Part shown: in pieces, positions 46,976 to 59,228 of the stretch
Layout: each line of letters starts with the position of its first letter
How positions within the stretch are numbered: position 1 is the stretch's first letter
Source of the DNA: Onthophagus taurus
Lineage: Eukaryota > Arthropoda > Insecta > Coleoptera > Scarabaeidae
Assembly: GCF_036711975.1 (NCBI RefSeq)
Contig: NC_091975.1
Span: 6,884,501 to 6,948,500, forward strand
DNA length: 64,000 bases
Direction: 5' to 3'
Program-made: the position numbers and the translations under genes
The notes under the pieces: model-generated
Databases searched by the model: none
What the model saw: only the letters and a program-made list of their open reading frames with translations
What the model was told of the DNA's origin: nothing

Positions 46976-47775
46976 AATCGATTTCTTGGAATATGACTAT
47001 GAAAATTTCCCAAAATGTTAATAAAAGTGTCCTCTTTCCAATGAACCAACCCATTTTGTAAAATAACTTTTAGTTTTTGAGAAAACAATATTTGAAGTTT
47101 TGATAAAATTTTCGATGTTGCAATTTTCATCGATAACTTTCAAAATTCGCTATAAATTTAATTTCTGGAAGGATCCTTGTGGAAATATCACCAATTATTA
47201 ATTAAAGTATCCTCTTTTTAATGCAAAAAGCCGTTTTGAAAAATTACTTACAGTTCTTGAGAAAAAATTTTTTGAAGTAATCGACAATTTTTTCTAAATT
47301 TACAATTTTCGCCGATTAAGTTTTAAAAATTCGTATAAAATCGATTTCTTGGAATATGAGTATGAAAATTTCCCAAAATGTTAATAAAAGTGTCCTCTTT
47401 CCAATGAACCAATGCGTTTTTAAAAATAACTTTTAGTTTTTGAGAAAACAATATTTGAAGTTTTGATAAAATTTTCGATGTTGCAATTTTCATCGATAAC
47501 TTTCAAAATTCGCTATAAAATTAATTTCTTGAAGGATCCTTGTGGAAATATCACCAATTATTAATTAAAGTATCCTCTTTTTAATGCAAAAAGCCGTTTT
47601 GAAAAATCACTCTTAGTTCTTGAGAAATAAATTTTTGAAATGATCGGCAATTTTTTCGAATTTTGCAATTTTCGCCGATTAAGTTTTAAAAATTCGTATA
47701 AAATCGATTTCTTGGAATATGAGTATGAAAATTTCCCAAAATGTTAATAAAAGTGTCCTCTTTCCAATGAACATT
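46976..47775. repeat. ~358-bp dimeric satellite (block 3)
   Basis: Continues block 2 exactly where it was broken: block 2 ends ...TTCGTATA and this one begins AATCGATTTCTTGGAATATG, which are contiguous in intact units. About 2.2 units, ending at 47775 within a subunit. Confidence 0.92.
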
Positions 47776-48039
47776 TCATTTCTTATTATCAACTACTAGA
47801 CAACATAGGAAATAAATAGTGATAAATTGAATTGCTTTAATTACTTCTTGTGATAAAAAATTTAATTTTCTCATTTTTTTAGTAGCTTAGAATAAATAGT
47901 ACATTTATAAACAGTTCAAAAAGCGTATGAAACTAGTTTTATAACAAAAAAATGAAACAAGAAAAGCTTTTAAAAAGGTACAATTATTAATAAATCACAT
48001 ATAAGTGCAATACTCTTTCTTTTAAATCTCCTCCGATTA

Positions 48040-49453
48040 TTAACGTAAATCTAAAACCTCCAAAGGAGCTGTTTGATCCACTTTAACATGGTCTGCTGTC
48101 TACAAAATAAAAATTAATCAAAAATATTAGTATTAATTAATGTTGTCACCATAAATAATGGGGGATCTGTTGGATGTGGATGAAACCCTCTACTTTTACA
48201 ATTTTGTATGAATTCTAAACCATATTCTGGAGTTAATATAAAGAAACCAGTCCTAAAAATCAATATAATGAGTTTTAATTATTGTTTATTTTAATATTTA
48301 CTCATTATATTTTGGGGCACAAACAACTGCAATAGCCTCTGGCATCAATAACTGATAAGAACAATGCGTATGAAGATCAACACTCGATAGAAACGCAGTT
48401 TGTGTTGGATGTGTCTAAAATTAAGAAATAATTATTAATTTAAATAAACAATTTTAATAAAATCGTACATGAATCCATCCGATTGTGATTAAATTATTAT
48501 TATCTTGATAATCAAACATTTCCTCCTCATTAACAGTAGTGCAAGAGTCATAAGTCCCTTTCTGTTTTGGAAGAATCATATGGGTTATAATTAAAGAGTG
48601 TTTTTCTAATTTTCCAGCTAAAATACCACAAGTTTCAACATTACTCATTGTATTTTTTTGTGCCAACAACAAAAACATTGGCATGACTTTTGCAGGGATT
48701 TTAACCGTTCTTAATCCAATTCGTAAATTTGAACTCATAAGGGACGATGGCTTCACACTGCGGTCTATTGATGGACGAGATTGTCTAAAAAAATTAAAAT
48801 TTGTACCATTCTTTTAATGTTATAATTTTTTACTTACTCAATTTCTGAACACCCATGACTCGAAGTGGCTTCTTCATAATCCTCAGGATATGAAATATTA
48901 TCTAAATTTGGAGCAACAACGGTAACTTCACCAACACGGCTTTGTTTACTTGATGGAATTTTAACAATGCTATCCAGTCTTTTCTGACTTTTCTGGCGGG
49001 CGAGTTCTCGTTCTCTTTGATTTTTTTGCTCAAGAAATAAATTGTACTCTTTGGTGTATTGAATTAAAAGCCTTTTTTTTAATTCTTCAGCTTTGGGTAA
49101 AATTTGTCTTAATTGCATTTGATTTTCCACCTTCATTCCACTAGGAACTGATGCAAATTCGGGATGTTTTCTAATCTTCTCAATAAATAATATCATAAAT
49201 TTCATGTACAATATATAAGCATTTTCTAAACTTCCTTCTTCTAAATATGATTTTGCCATTCGTACCATTTCTACACCAGATCTATAATATCTAATTAAAA
49301 GTATTGATAGTGTGTTACTACATATAAATTATGTACTAACCTTTTTGGGGGCACACTTGGGTCAACTTCAACCGCATTGCTATAACTTATCAAATGTTTT
49401 AATCTTTCCTCTGGCGCTAATACTTGTAATGGACTCCCACGTTTTGAAAGCAT
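48040..49453 (-). CDS. STAMBP: STAMBP/AMSH, K63-linkage deubiquitinase on endosomes
   Basis: Six exons: 49453-49341, 49290-48838, 48784-48469, 48414-48302, 48252-48150 and 48099-48040, all phase-consistent, 385 residues (human 424). STAMBP is a zinc isopeptidase that removes Lys63-linked ubiquitin from ESCRT-0 cargo. The N-terminal ~130 residues form the MIT-like USP8-dimerisation domain ([30 protein letters not shown]). The middle is a charged helix ([19 protein letters not shown]). The C-terminal MPN+ domain has the catalytic Glu in [10 protein letters not shown] and the JAMM motif [16 protein letters not shown] split by the exon 3-4 junction at residues ~294-295. The AMSH-specific zinc site is seen in HTHCSY and [10 protein letters not shown]. 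The protein ends LEVLDLR as in the family. The start at 49453 gives the usual short N-terminus. Confidence 0.97.
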
Positions 49454-49809
49454 CGTTCCGGAATATGTTAAAAAAGTAAATACACTGGAGAAATTCTGAA
49501 AATACCCTCAAATTACGGCGTGAGTCACCGATCAGCTGTTTTTGATCGATTAGGTTATGTTGATAAAATAATAAATAATCATGTTTCTAAATCAAATTAT
49601 TTACAAACATCAAAATATACGGTTAAATATATCATTTTATGCAAAAAAATAAATAATACAACTTTGTAAGTAATGTGTTTAATAATTAAAAATATTTAAA
49701 TTATAACTTTGACAGTTTATGACATAACCTACAATGGGGTCATACACGATTTTTTTTTATTTCATATTTTTTATTAATTTTATTTATTATTAACGAAACC
49801 AAAGAAAAA

Positions 49810-50089
49810 ATGTACAATCATTTCAAACTATACTTAAATGAAACTGCTCAATCAAGAAATGTACAAAATTATTTTGAGGAGCAAGTAAGTTTAATAATGT
49901 TTTCTTTATTACCGACATTATCATGTTTTTAATTTTTAAACTAAACTGTCAATGTCATTAACATAACCTCACATTTTCCTAAATCTTGATTTCTTTCTAT
50001 TATCATTTGCATTTTTTAAGTATTATTCTTGTGGATTGGACACGTATAGAGAGTACGATGTTGTGCTGGAAATATCACAATCAAGATAG
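49810..50089 (+). CDS. Small two-exon ORF, 47 residues, unknown
   Basis: ATG at 49810 opens 25 codons to a strong GTAAGT donor (49885). A TTTTTTAAG acceptor at 50020 continues in frame for 22 codons to TAG at 50089. The junction reads YFEEQ/YYSCGLD. No family is recognised. It lies head-to-head with STAMBP (357 bp between start codons), a typical bidirectional-promoter layout, and ends 147 bp from the opposite-strand gene that follows. A longer transcript with further exons is possible. Confidence 0.4.
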
Positions 50090-50235
50090 CATGTATCAAA
50101 AGTATTATAGCTTAGGTTGTTATTCGGCAGTTATCAGTAAAATTACTTTCCTTTATACTTACTTTTCATTTCATTGATTAAAAAATCAACAAATATCATT
50201 CTTTTTCCATGGCTAAAATTCCTTTTTTCATTAAT

Positions 50236-50657
50236 TCATTTTTGCAAAGCTTCTTTAATGAAGTTTTTTATAACGGTTATTTTCTTCCTTTTCATCCAAA
50301 GATCTTTAAATATTTCCCAAACTTTGAAAAGATCCGTACAAACAGTTTGTTGATTCAAAAACCCCAAAACATCCAACACTTCTGGATTAATTTTTAATAA
50401 ATTCTCTCCCATAAGATTTATTGAAACTTGTCAAACGATAAATTTCCAACTTTAACATTTGAAATGTCACTAATTTAAATTGTTTAAATATTATTTAATT
50501 TTTTTTAATAACTATATTTACGTATGAAGTCTTGTAGTTTTAATGCTTCTTTAAATTGCTTTTGAGATATCTGATCATTTTCTTCTATATCAACGGCAAT
50601 ATTCCCAAATCTTGAGATTATGAATTTTGCTGTTTGGCTGTTTTGGCTGTTTTTCAT
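50236..50657 (-). CDS. Small two-exon gene, 108 residues, unknown
   Basis: Exons 50657-50522 and 50426-50236. The ATG opens AKFIISRFGNIAVDIEEND and reaches a GTAAAT donor in phase 1; the ACAAG acceptor at 50427 continues in phase to a stop at 50236. The second exon contains NPEVLDVLGFLNQQTVCTDL and ends in a basic helix (KKITVIKNFIKEALQK). The protein is predicted helical, has no membrane segment and matches no family I know. The open frame across both exons in AT-rich DNA supports a gene, but neither splice site is strong. Confidence 0.5.
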
Positions 50658-51003
50658 TCTTACTATGCTAAGATTATCACTTTCAATAACTTTAACCGGA
50701 TAAATAAGGATTTAAATAAGAAATTGAGAAAAAAATCAAATTGAGGTTAGATTTAAATTAAAACTTATTAATTATGACATAACCTAAAATTTTAGTGGAA
50801 TTGACATTGACAGATGCGTATTAATAAAACAAGTTAGGTTAAGTCTCAAAAAAAATTTATTTATACAGCAATTATATAGAGTTTCCCACCAATATAGATA
50901 AATTAATAGATTTAAAATAGAAAAATAAATCAGAAAAGAACCTTCAAATTCATGTTAGCACCCACTATACAATTTTTACTAATCTGTATTTGTTATTCAA
51001 ATC

Positions 51004-51514
51004 TTACTTTTCTCGTTTAACAACAACGGGACCAACGTTATCTCCTGTTTCTTTGTTATGAGTTCCATGTGAACCATCACAATAAGGCCACTAAAAATTA
51101 TTTATATAAAAAAACGTTTTGTATCTACTATTATAGATACCTTCTTCGATCTCCAACATCGACAAAAAGCGGCTTTATCTGCAATATCTTCAACATCAAC
51201 TGAATCTACTACCTTAGGGTTATTTTTTTGAATAGAAGGGTTAACTTTTCCGCAAGGTTGGGGTCTTCCATGAGGACAAAATGCTCGATAAGCGACATAA
51301 CCGCAACCAGCTAAGGCTGCGGTAGGCGGTACTAATGCAAGCCAATCCTTAACTAAAATGGTCTCGTTTAAAATTAGCACAATTGAAAAACAAAGAAAGA
51401 TATTTCAAGCTACTTACACCCTAATTTAAACCATCCACCGATCGAGTCCGGAATTGGTAATCCAGAGAGATAATTTGGAATGGTGGTTTTAACTAAACCG
51501 GCGAAAGGTTGCAT
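51004..51514 (-). CDS. CISD2: CISD2, CDGSH iron-sulfur protein
   Basis: Exons 51514-51418, 51352-51141 and 51090-51004 give 131 residues (human 135). CISD2 is an ER and outer-mitochondrial-membrane protein carrying a 2Fe-2S cluster, involved in calcium handling and lifespan. The N-terminus (IPNYLSGLPIPDSIGGWFKL) is the CISD2-type leader. A membrane anchor lies at about residues 38-58 (LALVPPTAALAGCGYVAY). The cluster-binding CDGSH domain is intact: CRC, then KWPYCDGSHGTHN, giving the 3Cys-1His ligand set, split by the exon 2-3 junction just before WPYCDGSH. It ends in the conserved NVGPVVVK. The frame and length fit CISD2 better than the shorter CISD1. Confidence 0.97.
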
Positions 51515-51519
51515 CTTAT

Positions 51520-52330
51520 TGATAGTTACTCTCTGTCGTTACTAAATTTATTTTTGGCAACGCGAATCAGATCTTGGTCGAACGTAATTTTTATTTAAAA
51601 AAATATAACTAACTGGACGAGGACGATGCGTACGTCGTGGAACAGCTGTATAAGTGTAGTTGTACTGGTTACCTAATCGTCATAAATCCAGTGGCGTACT
51701 TCCTTGGCTCGCAGAAAGAGAAAGTTTTATCTTTATCTCAAATGAAATAAATTATTAAATCCTTTATTTTTAATGCCTAAACTGCTTATAAAGATTGTGC
51801 CCTATTTAAAGAAAATTCAGTTTTATCTATTTAGGTAGATAAAAAATTGTGTTATCAAAGATGTTAGATAAAAACAAATAGAGTTTTCAAAAACATATTT
51901 CGCAAATGTTATAATCTTCAATAATAATTTAAATCATTTTTAGACAAAACTCTCCTCCTATTTTATTTATTTAAGTATGCAACCAAGTTTACATTTTTCT
52001 TAGTATTCGTACCACAATTAATATATAAATATGAGTTATAAGCTGGATTGGTATAAATAAATTATTTATTTAATCATTACAATTTTAATTCAATTAATTT
52101 AAATTTTTGAGTTGCTGAACACCATCTATCCACAGTTTTGGAAATTAAACTTTGTTCTCTTCGTTAAATTATAAAGAATAATAATAAATACAATAATAAA
52201 AACAATTTTATTAACTGATTATGAAATTTATCAAGTAAAATTATTCGTTTTATTTATTTATTAACTAGAATGAATAAAAAAAAATAATTTTTTGAATTCC
52301 CCGCTTATAAATTCTAATACATATCTTTTC
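51520..52330. other. Divergent upstream region between CISD2 and the PDZ gene
   Basis: AT-rich, no open frame of note. The GC-richer stretch from about 52340 to 52506 is the 5' UTR of the PDZ gene. Confidence 0.5.
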
Positions 52331-52506
52331 CGTTAGATGTCAATTAGTGGTTAGCAGCCTGTTTTTAATTCTTTTTTAGTCCGTTTGGTGGTGCCGTCTG
52401 GCGTCGAGCTCCGCGAAACGTCCAAATGGAGAGGTTATGTTGTGAAAGGTGGATAGTGTTCCGTGTTTTTTTACACTTTTAAAATCGATGTTAGCGATCG
52501 GTGAAT

Positions 52507-52641
52507 ATGGCTGAAGAGGTCTCGGTCGTTTTGAAGCGTAACGAGAACTCCGGCTTTGGATTCTCCCTTTTGGGTAAACCGGGATTACCGCCCATTATCT
52601 ACAATATCCTGGAGGATTCTCCAGCTGCCGAAAGCGGCGAG
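52507..52641 (+). CDS. First coding exon of a PDZ-domain protein (partial)
   Basis: ATG at 52507 opens 45 codons ending in a GTAAGT donor (52642) in phase 0. The peptide (VSVVLKRNENSGFGFSLLG, then PPIIYNILEDSPAAESGE) is the first half of a PDZ domain: GFGFSL is the carboxylate-binding loop and strand, and the following part is the second strand and the A-E-S-G turn. The start directly precedes the domain. PDZ domains bind C-terminal peptides of membrane or scaffold proteins. No second exon was found in the remaining 11.3 kb, so intron 1 is at least that long and the gene runs out of the window. The parent family (scaffold, RhoGAP/GEF or other) cannot be told from half a domain. Confidence 0.85.
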
Positions 52642-55600
52642 GTAAGTTTTTTCCAATAAATACATTTTACATTAAAAAAGGAATTACATTTCTACATTTA
52701 TCAAGTTAGACTTACACATTTTCGTATTGATTAATTTTTAATTTTAATGGAAATGATTAAAACTTGATGACTTCAATGGTGTTTTTGCGGATTTTGGGGC
52801 GGATTCCTTGCGGAATATTGACAGATCATTTGCCGCAGCGATCTAGTTTTCGTTCAAATTAAAATTCGTTTTTGAATTTAATATGGGATTTATATCGTTA
52901 ACTTTGTAATTAGATTTGTACTTTTTTATGACTCAAAATGAAGCAATTATCTTTAGTTTGACACGCTATTTTTTTATCACAAAAATCGATCGCGTAATTT
53001 ATCTACAAACATGTCTAAATTATAATTAAAACCATAGTTTAATCTAATCGCATTCTTGAAATGTTTCGAATTGTTGTCATTTTATTGACTCAATATTCGC
53101 CTTTGTTAAAAATGGTCTAAAAATTAAAATTTTTTAGATGAATCACTATTAAGGAACGTAATCGATTTTGATTTTGTTAATAAAATCGATTTAATACCTC
53201 GGTTTGTTGTAGTTGTGTTATGTTGTAAAGTAGCCAGGTGAAAGCGCAAGACTTGCGTAACGTTTTATGCAACTTAAGACGAAAACTGCGTGGTTTTTGG
53301 TTGAAAATGAACTGAATTGAAAGGAGATCAATGTGATTATAATATTAACATTTTGATTCGAATAAACATAATTTAACTCTTATAACTATAAGCTAATTTT
53401 GATTGACTTACACAATTTACAATGACTTACAGCATCCGATGCTGTAATGAAATTTTAGTAACATTTTGTGGAACCAGTTCAAGTTGGTGACATTGGGTCA
53501 TTAATTTTGCTACTTGTCAACGTGACACTTCGAATGAATGAATGCTTTAAGTCTTATGAAACGTGTTTTTTATGCTATTTTTTGTAATTCTTTTTTTTTT
53601 TAACAAAAATATAATAAATTTTGACGATATAGGTAAATAGATATGTAGCAATAAAAAAAATTGTCTAATTGTCAATTCAAATTTCTATTTTTAAGTGTCA
53701 CGGTGTTACCAACTGCTACATACCTATTTCCCTACATTGTCAACATTTATTTTGTATTTGTAGGAATGCGAATTACAAAAAACGTTTCATAAGAATTAAA
53801 GCACTCATTCATTAAAAAACTTGAATTCATGCATTTCAAGCGTGTCTTACGAATCAAGTACTAATCAATCACTAGTACCTCGACTACTATCTAATATGAT
53901 ATGATATCATTCAAATAAAAGCTTTACACTCTGTATTTTTAGTACTCGGCAGTACTCTGAGCCAAATTACTAACGTGATGCCAAATTAAACTTAACTCAT
54001 GATTAACATACAATTAAATGTGCTTTTTTTTCATAACTTTTTGTGTAACACTGTTTAACATTATTAGTTTACTAAATACATATGTTGTAATTTAACACCC
54101 TGTATAATAGGTTACAAATCTCGTAGGTTGTGTTGTAGATCCGGGCTAATAATAAGAAAAGATGCAGTCCCCGAGTCTCTAACTCTTTTTTGCTGAACTG
54201 GTTTTGCTCTGGGGGGCGACTCGATTGCACTGGATTCCAACTACGAAGACGACTAACTCTCAACGAACGAACAAGTTGTTAAAATAGAAAATAATTTTAT
54301 TTAAATTCATTTCAAAATTCTCTTTCATATTGAAATTTTAAACGTTTTAAATGAACGTAGAGCGTCGCGTCGGTGGTTTTTATCAGTACAAGATTGCATC
54401 TTCAATCGTATTTTACCCCGCAATTTAATTGGACGTGCAAAATGGGTTTGCATGAAGGAAGCGCACCATTACTTGAAGATACTAAGGAGTTTCTGTGTTG
54501 TTGTTGTTGTGCGCGTCTTTGAACAACAGTCCACACGCTCAGTTTGCGTGGATGTTGTGTAGATAATCACCTCGTTATCTCGGAGTGAAAAATGTTTAAA
54601 GAAAAAAAAATAATAATAAGGGATAAATTTTCCGGTAGCAAATAAACGTAATTTGTGAGGACAAAAATAAAGGTTTTAATCCTTAGTGGATTAATCAATT
54701 CACTTTAGTTAAAAGCTCCTCTTTTAATTAAAGTTGGATAATAAGTTTAGACCACGATATCTTTATGTAATTGAGCATTTTTCCGATAATCTTTTTTTAT
54801 GATAATTAGAATTTGAAATCGGAGAAAAATCTTGTTTTAAAACGTCTGCAAGTCCGTTACGTGCTTTGAAATCTAAATCACCCCCAAACCGACTCTTTCG
54901 AAACGTTATAAATTTCGTTTTAGTTTCCGATTTTCAGATTTCAACCCGACCCCGTCGTTTTTCGTGCTTTGTATCAGCAAAATTTATCTTTTCCGAACCT
55001 TTTAAATCGGCATTTAAAGACCTCTCTTTATTTACAAAGTAAACTTTTTTAAATTAGAACGTTTCTGACCTTGTTGATGTGTTCTTTTCGATGAGAAACG
55101 GATTCTCGGCGTCGACGATATTGACAAAAGAGTATTCGTCGACGAAGACAACCCCCAACGACATCGTGGGAAATGGGCCAAGGAAGTTTTCGGTGGTGTT
55201 CTCTATTTTAGGGGGTATCGACGTAAATTATAACTCGATTGGATTAACCTATTTTGACTTTTAAAAAAATGATAATAAAATGATGTTATAAACGATAAAA
55301 TTATTACACGTTTTATGTTTATGCATTACGTGACGTGTTAAGTTTTTTTATCGCCGACTTAAAAAAAAAAATACCTTAACGGTGTAAACAAGGTGATGGT
55401 CAGTGCTTTCACAGAAGGCCATCTTATTGTTTTGGTTTTATGGAACAAGGTTAAACCGACTCAGACGATCGTTGGTTTGTGTATTTAAACGTTTCTAAAA
55501 TGTGAATAACGTGATTAGAACCTTAAACTTTTTATAAATCATGGGAAAAATGTACAGTTCACTATTTGCATTTTAGACGCCTTTCAAACATCTTTTTGTG

Positions 55601-57283
55601 TAAAGTGCTTAACTTTCGTCGTCGTAATTACATTCACGGCAAAGTCCCAACAAAAGGCGCAATTTCTGAAAGCCAACGAAAATAATTATCGTCGTTTTTA
55701 AAAAAATGGTGAAAATTGGACGAAGAAGTGGGTTATCCCACTAAAAGAGTAAAAAAAATCGTTTTAGAAAAAGAACTTGGAATGGAGGTCGTTAAGAAAA
55801 CTTAATGGGCGGTTCTATTTCCATTTCATTAATATTATTTAATAATTAGTATGCAGTTTTGTAATAATAAATTATTTATTTTTTAATTCCGGCGATGGAA
55901 ATTTGTGGGTTTGATGTATTCAGAAACTTTTAAAAACCCACGCCAAATCATTATTTAAATGTTAAACTTAATAACTGTGGGGATTCTAAGAATTTTAAAA
56001 TTTGTAATGCTTCGTATCGATTTTAGAATCCTTTTTACCCGTCTTTAAGATTGAAAATGAATGTTTATGTAATTAGCTTTTCGATGTCAAAGACCGAGAA
56101 AATAGTACGGCGAAGAGAGGTAATTTTTAATTGGGCACTGTGCCACCGTAAAACCTGGTCCTGAAACCTGAAAAACTCGACCCCGTGTTGGTTGGGTTTG
56201 GATCAATAAGCGCAGCCGCTGCTGTTGGCGTTTATTTCGCGACTTTGCTTTTATACTAATTTTTTATTAGAAATCTACATTTTAATATTAAACATCACAT
56301 AAATAATTAAAAATTAAAGAATTAATTATTTAAAGAAAACGAGCTCACGAGCTAAATATTCAAAGCGGAATAATTGTGAAATGTCAATGAACTTGAAGCT
56401 ATTTAGAGACCTGCACTTCGTGTCAAGAATATCCCACGTCGACTGCCAGTTTTCACCTTATTTTTTTGTTGTTAATTTACCTTGACCACGTGCTTAAACC
56501 GGTAACAGAAAATAATGAAAAATCTTTTGGTGAATAAAAAAATATCATTATGAGAAACTTTTTTTAAATTTCTTTATAAAAGAGAAACAATTTTCAAAGG
56601 ATATAGCCCTTAGGGGATTTTAAACGACGACAATGGCCCCATTTTCAGACTTTCCGCGGTCAAGTTGCTATCGATCGGGGGCACACAAACTGCTGGACAT
56701 TTAAATAAAATCGGAGGCTCTTCCTGCCATCCTCCCCGATTCTCCAAACCATACATTATTCATAACCGAATTGAAACTTTGAGTTTCGAACTTGAACTCC
56801 TTTAATATTTTGACAAAAATTTTTCTTTCTGTCTTTGGGTTGAACCTTGCGCAAAGTTGTTTGCTTTTTGAAGGTGACGCATGATATCATCAAACAACCT
56901 TTAATACAAACAACTTTTTATGGACAATGAATTATTACTTACAAATAAGTATTGGTGTTAATTAGATAGCTTTCCGTTTCCGATGATCTAGTTTATAATT
57001 CCCCATTAAACTTGGGCCGCTCGTTACACCCGAAAATTGTGTTAAACTTAATGCGATAGAGTAATATGGCGGGCCTCGTAACGGGTCGGTTAACGATTAA
57101 TATTCATCGAACCGAGTTGCATCCTGCCAGAGCACGTAAAGTTCCAGTACAGGTAATGTACAGTTGGGCGTACAAGAACTAATTAGTTCTTACGTGAAGT
57201 GTTTTATTAATTTATTATGTTTCGGCTTGATGAATTAGATGAATCATTTCTAATTCATCTATAATATTTATGATCAAAATATT
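52642..57283 (+). other. PDZ-gene intron 1, part without recognised genes
   Basis: AT-rich intron DNA; short frames on both strands look random. It contains a foldback element (53533-53813). Regulatory elements are plausible in an intron this long but none can be named. Confidence 0.5.
53533..53813. mobile_element. Foldback/MITE element, ~280 bp
   Basis: The left arm (AATGAATGCTTTAAGTCTTA, GAAACGTGTTTTTT) and right arm (AAAAAACGTTTCATAAG, TTAAAGCACTCATTCATT) are inverted copies. Pairing continues inward: GGTAAATAGATATGTAGCA (53632-53650) against TGCTACATACCTATTTCCC (about 53716-53734). No coding capacity. Confidence 0.7.
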
Positions 57284-57555
57284 TGAAGAGTACAGGGGAA
57301 AAACATACTAAGTCACAAAAGTCAAGTTGCGAGATAATCGAAGTTTAAAGTTCAAAACTCTATAACTTTTTAAATATAGATAATACTATTAATTAGTTTG
57401 AATAAGAAAGTATAACAGATTAGTCTTAATAAATACCCTTAGTATCATTTTTTTTTTAAATTTCAAATTTGAAGAAAATTCAATGTTAACAATTTTTAGC
57501 AATCATTTTTATGTGAAGTCTATTACTAATATGACCCAAAGCAAAAAATATCAGG

Positions 57556-57978
57556 CCAGAAGACCTGAAGGATCCTTGTCGAAATATCACCAATAATTAA
57601 TTAGAGTTGCTTCAGAAATAGTTAAATCAGCATCAAAAAAGTTCATTGTGTATCTTGGATCCAAATAAGTTGACATATCTTATCAGCTTTCTTATTAATT
57701 TCATTTTTATTCAAATATCGCACTAATGTGACATAATAGCCGGATAGATATTCCGGTTTCCGGCTTTTCACAAAATCACTATTCGTTCCATCACTAGTAT
57801 ATAGTCTTCTGCTAACATTATATAGTCTTTTATCAGCAATATCTAGTCTTATCTCAGCAGTATCTAGACTTTTACAAATAGTATCAAGTCTGCTTTAAGC
57901 AGTAAGCAGTTTTAGATGCTCCTACATGTAATATTGATGCAGATACCATTGTTTTATAATACAGTCATGATTAGCACA
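57556..57978. repeat. Duplicated segment, copy 1
   Basis: From CCAGAAGACCTGAAGG to CAGTCATGATTAGCACA this stretch matches 59928-60337 in the same orientation. It contains a satellite scrap (GGATCCTTGTCGAAATATCA), a hAT-like right end (ATTCGTTCCATCACTAG) and a 25-bp minisatellite, and overlaps the end of the transposase-like frame. It has insertions of ~35 and ~15 bp relative to copy 2. Confidence 0.85.
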
Positions 57979-59228
57979 ATTCTAACTTTTGTGTTGATAA
58001 GGCCCATATTTTTGTCACACTCCATGTAATTATGTCCCCTAATTGGAAACGTAACTTGAACTGTATCGAAACGATCTAGGTCATGAACAAGGTGATGAAG
58101 AGATCTGAATAGCGTATAATTTTTATTTTGCCCGGCACAACTGTCGCAAAATATATCAAGGTGTCTTACTTCAGGTGGCAAAATGTTTTTGCAAAAGTGG
58201 TAAAGCATAGAGACCACATCATCTGCTCCCTTTTTTGCAATGGTCTGATCATATTTGAAAAAGTAAGATTCGGCGGTAGAAAGAACATGGATATTGAACA
58301 TACAAAATGACAACTGACGTTTATAATATACGTCATTTGTTGGAATATTAGGCACCGGCAGATTCTTCATAAAATCCATGCAGATGGATTCATAAGATTC
58401 AATCCTTTTCTTTTGCGATGTACTCTTCTTTTGTACAATTTTCTTTTTCTTTTTGAAGGCATGACACCTTAGCCTGGAATTCGTCGCAGTTCGAGCAGGT
58501 GTTTGTTCTTGGATACCCAAATGAAATATTATATTGGGTATTAAAAATATTTCTGTAACATTCGTATGACACGGGATTTTCTGGATTTTATATCAGTGTA
58601 CATATTGTGCAATTTTTTAATCGAAAAATCATCAGGTAAATATAAACGTTTGGAATCATGCAAGCTATAGTGTGATTTCCTACCTTTTAGATCCTTTTAG
58701 GTCTGACAGTTTGTGTTTTCTATTTTTGTGTTTACCCCTGTTGTTGTCGATTGGAGGATTTCCTGTTGTAATGAGTGAATGTTGGATAGTCCTTATGATC
58801 TGAGAAGTTATCCCAAAAATTGAAAGAAATGCCTTCCTGCATATAGGAACCTCAATCGCACCTGTTTCACGTACCAATCTAACTTTGTAACAAAATGCAT
58901 GATTGTGTAAGTTACTGACTGCTTCATTTTTTCGTGGTCTTCTACGTTTTATCTGATGAATTGAAATTATGCCAGCTAAATAAGCACTTTGATTGTTTTT
59001 CGATCCCAGCAAATTAAAATCTTTTAACAAACCGTCTCTTTCTTTAACGGATACTGTTTCAAAACATTTTAAACGCTTGCAGGAGCAACTATCACCACAC
59101 TCACGGCTAGCAACACGTAACCTCCTATTAGCAGAACGTAATCTTCCTGTAACTTTCCTTTTTTTTGTAAAACTTACAGACGTCTCATTTTCGTCTTCAC
59201 TCGACATTATTAACACTGTATTAAACAC
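57954..59228 (-). pseudogene. Broken transposase-like gene (CDSCAGQNKN family)
   Basis: N-terminal segment 59228-58680: basic, with CGDSCSCKRLKCFE (Cys-rich, possibly zinc-binding), SAYLAGIISIHQIKRRRPRK and RGKHKNRKH. C-terminal segment 58520-57954: FCMFNIHVLSTAESYFFKYD, LDIFCDSCAGQNKNYTLF and FPIRGHNYMECDKNMGLIN. The order RGKH...then C-D-S-C-A-G-Q-N-K-N...RGHNYMECDKNMG is the layout of a widespread insect/cnidarian protein family annotated as uncharacterised (DUF7869-like, from memory). Here it lies between terminal inverted repeats, which supports a DDE-type transposase; the Asp in DIFCD and the Asp of ECDKN are candidate catalytic residues. The segment joining the halves is missing or out of frame, so this copy is not functional. 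Confidence 0.6.

Noticed and set aside
46888-47130. 80-residue minus-strand ORF
   Set aside because: It runs from inserted DNA into satellite sequence, so it cannot be an evolved gene.
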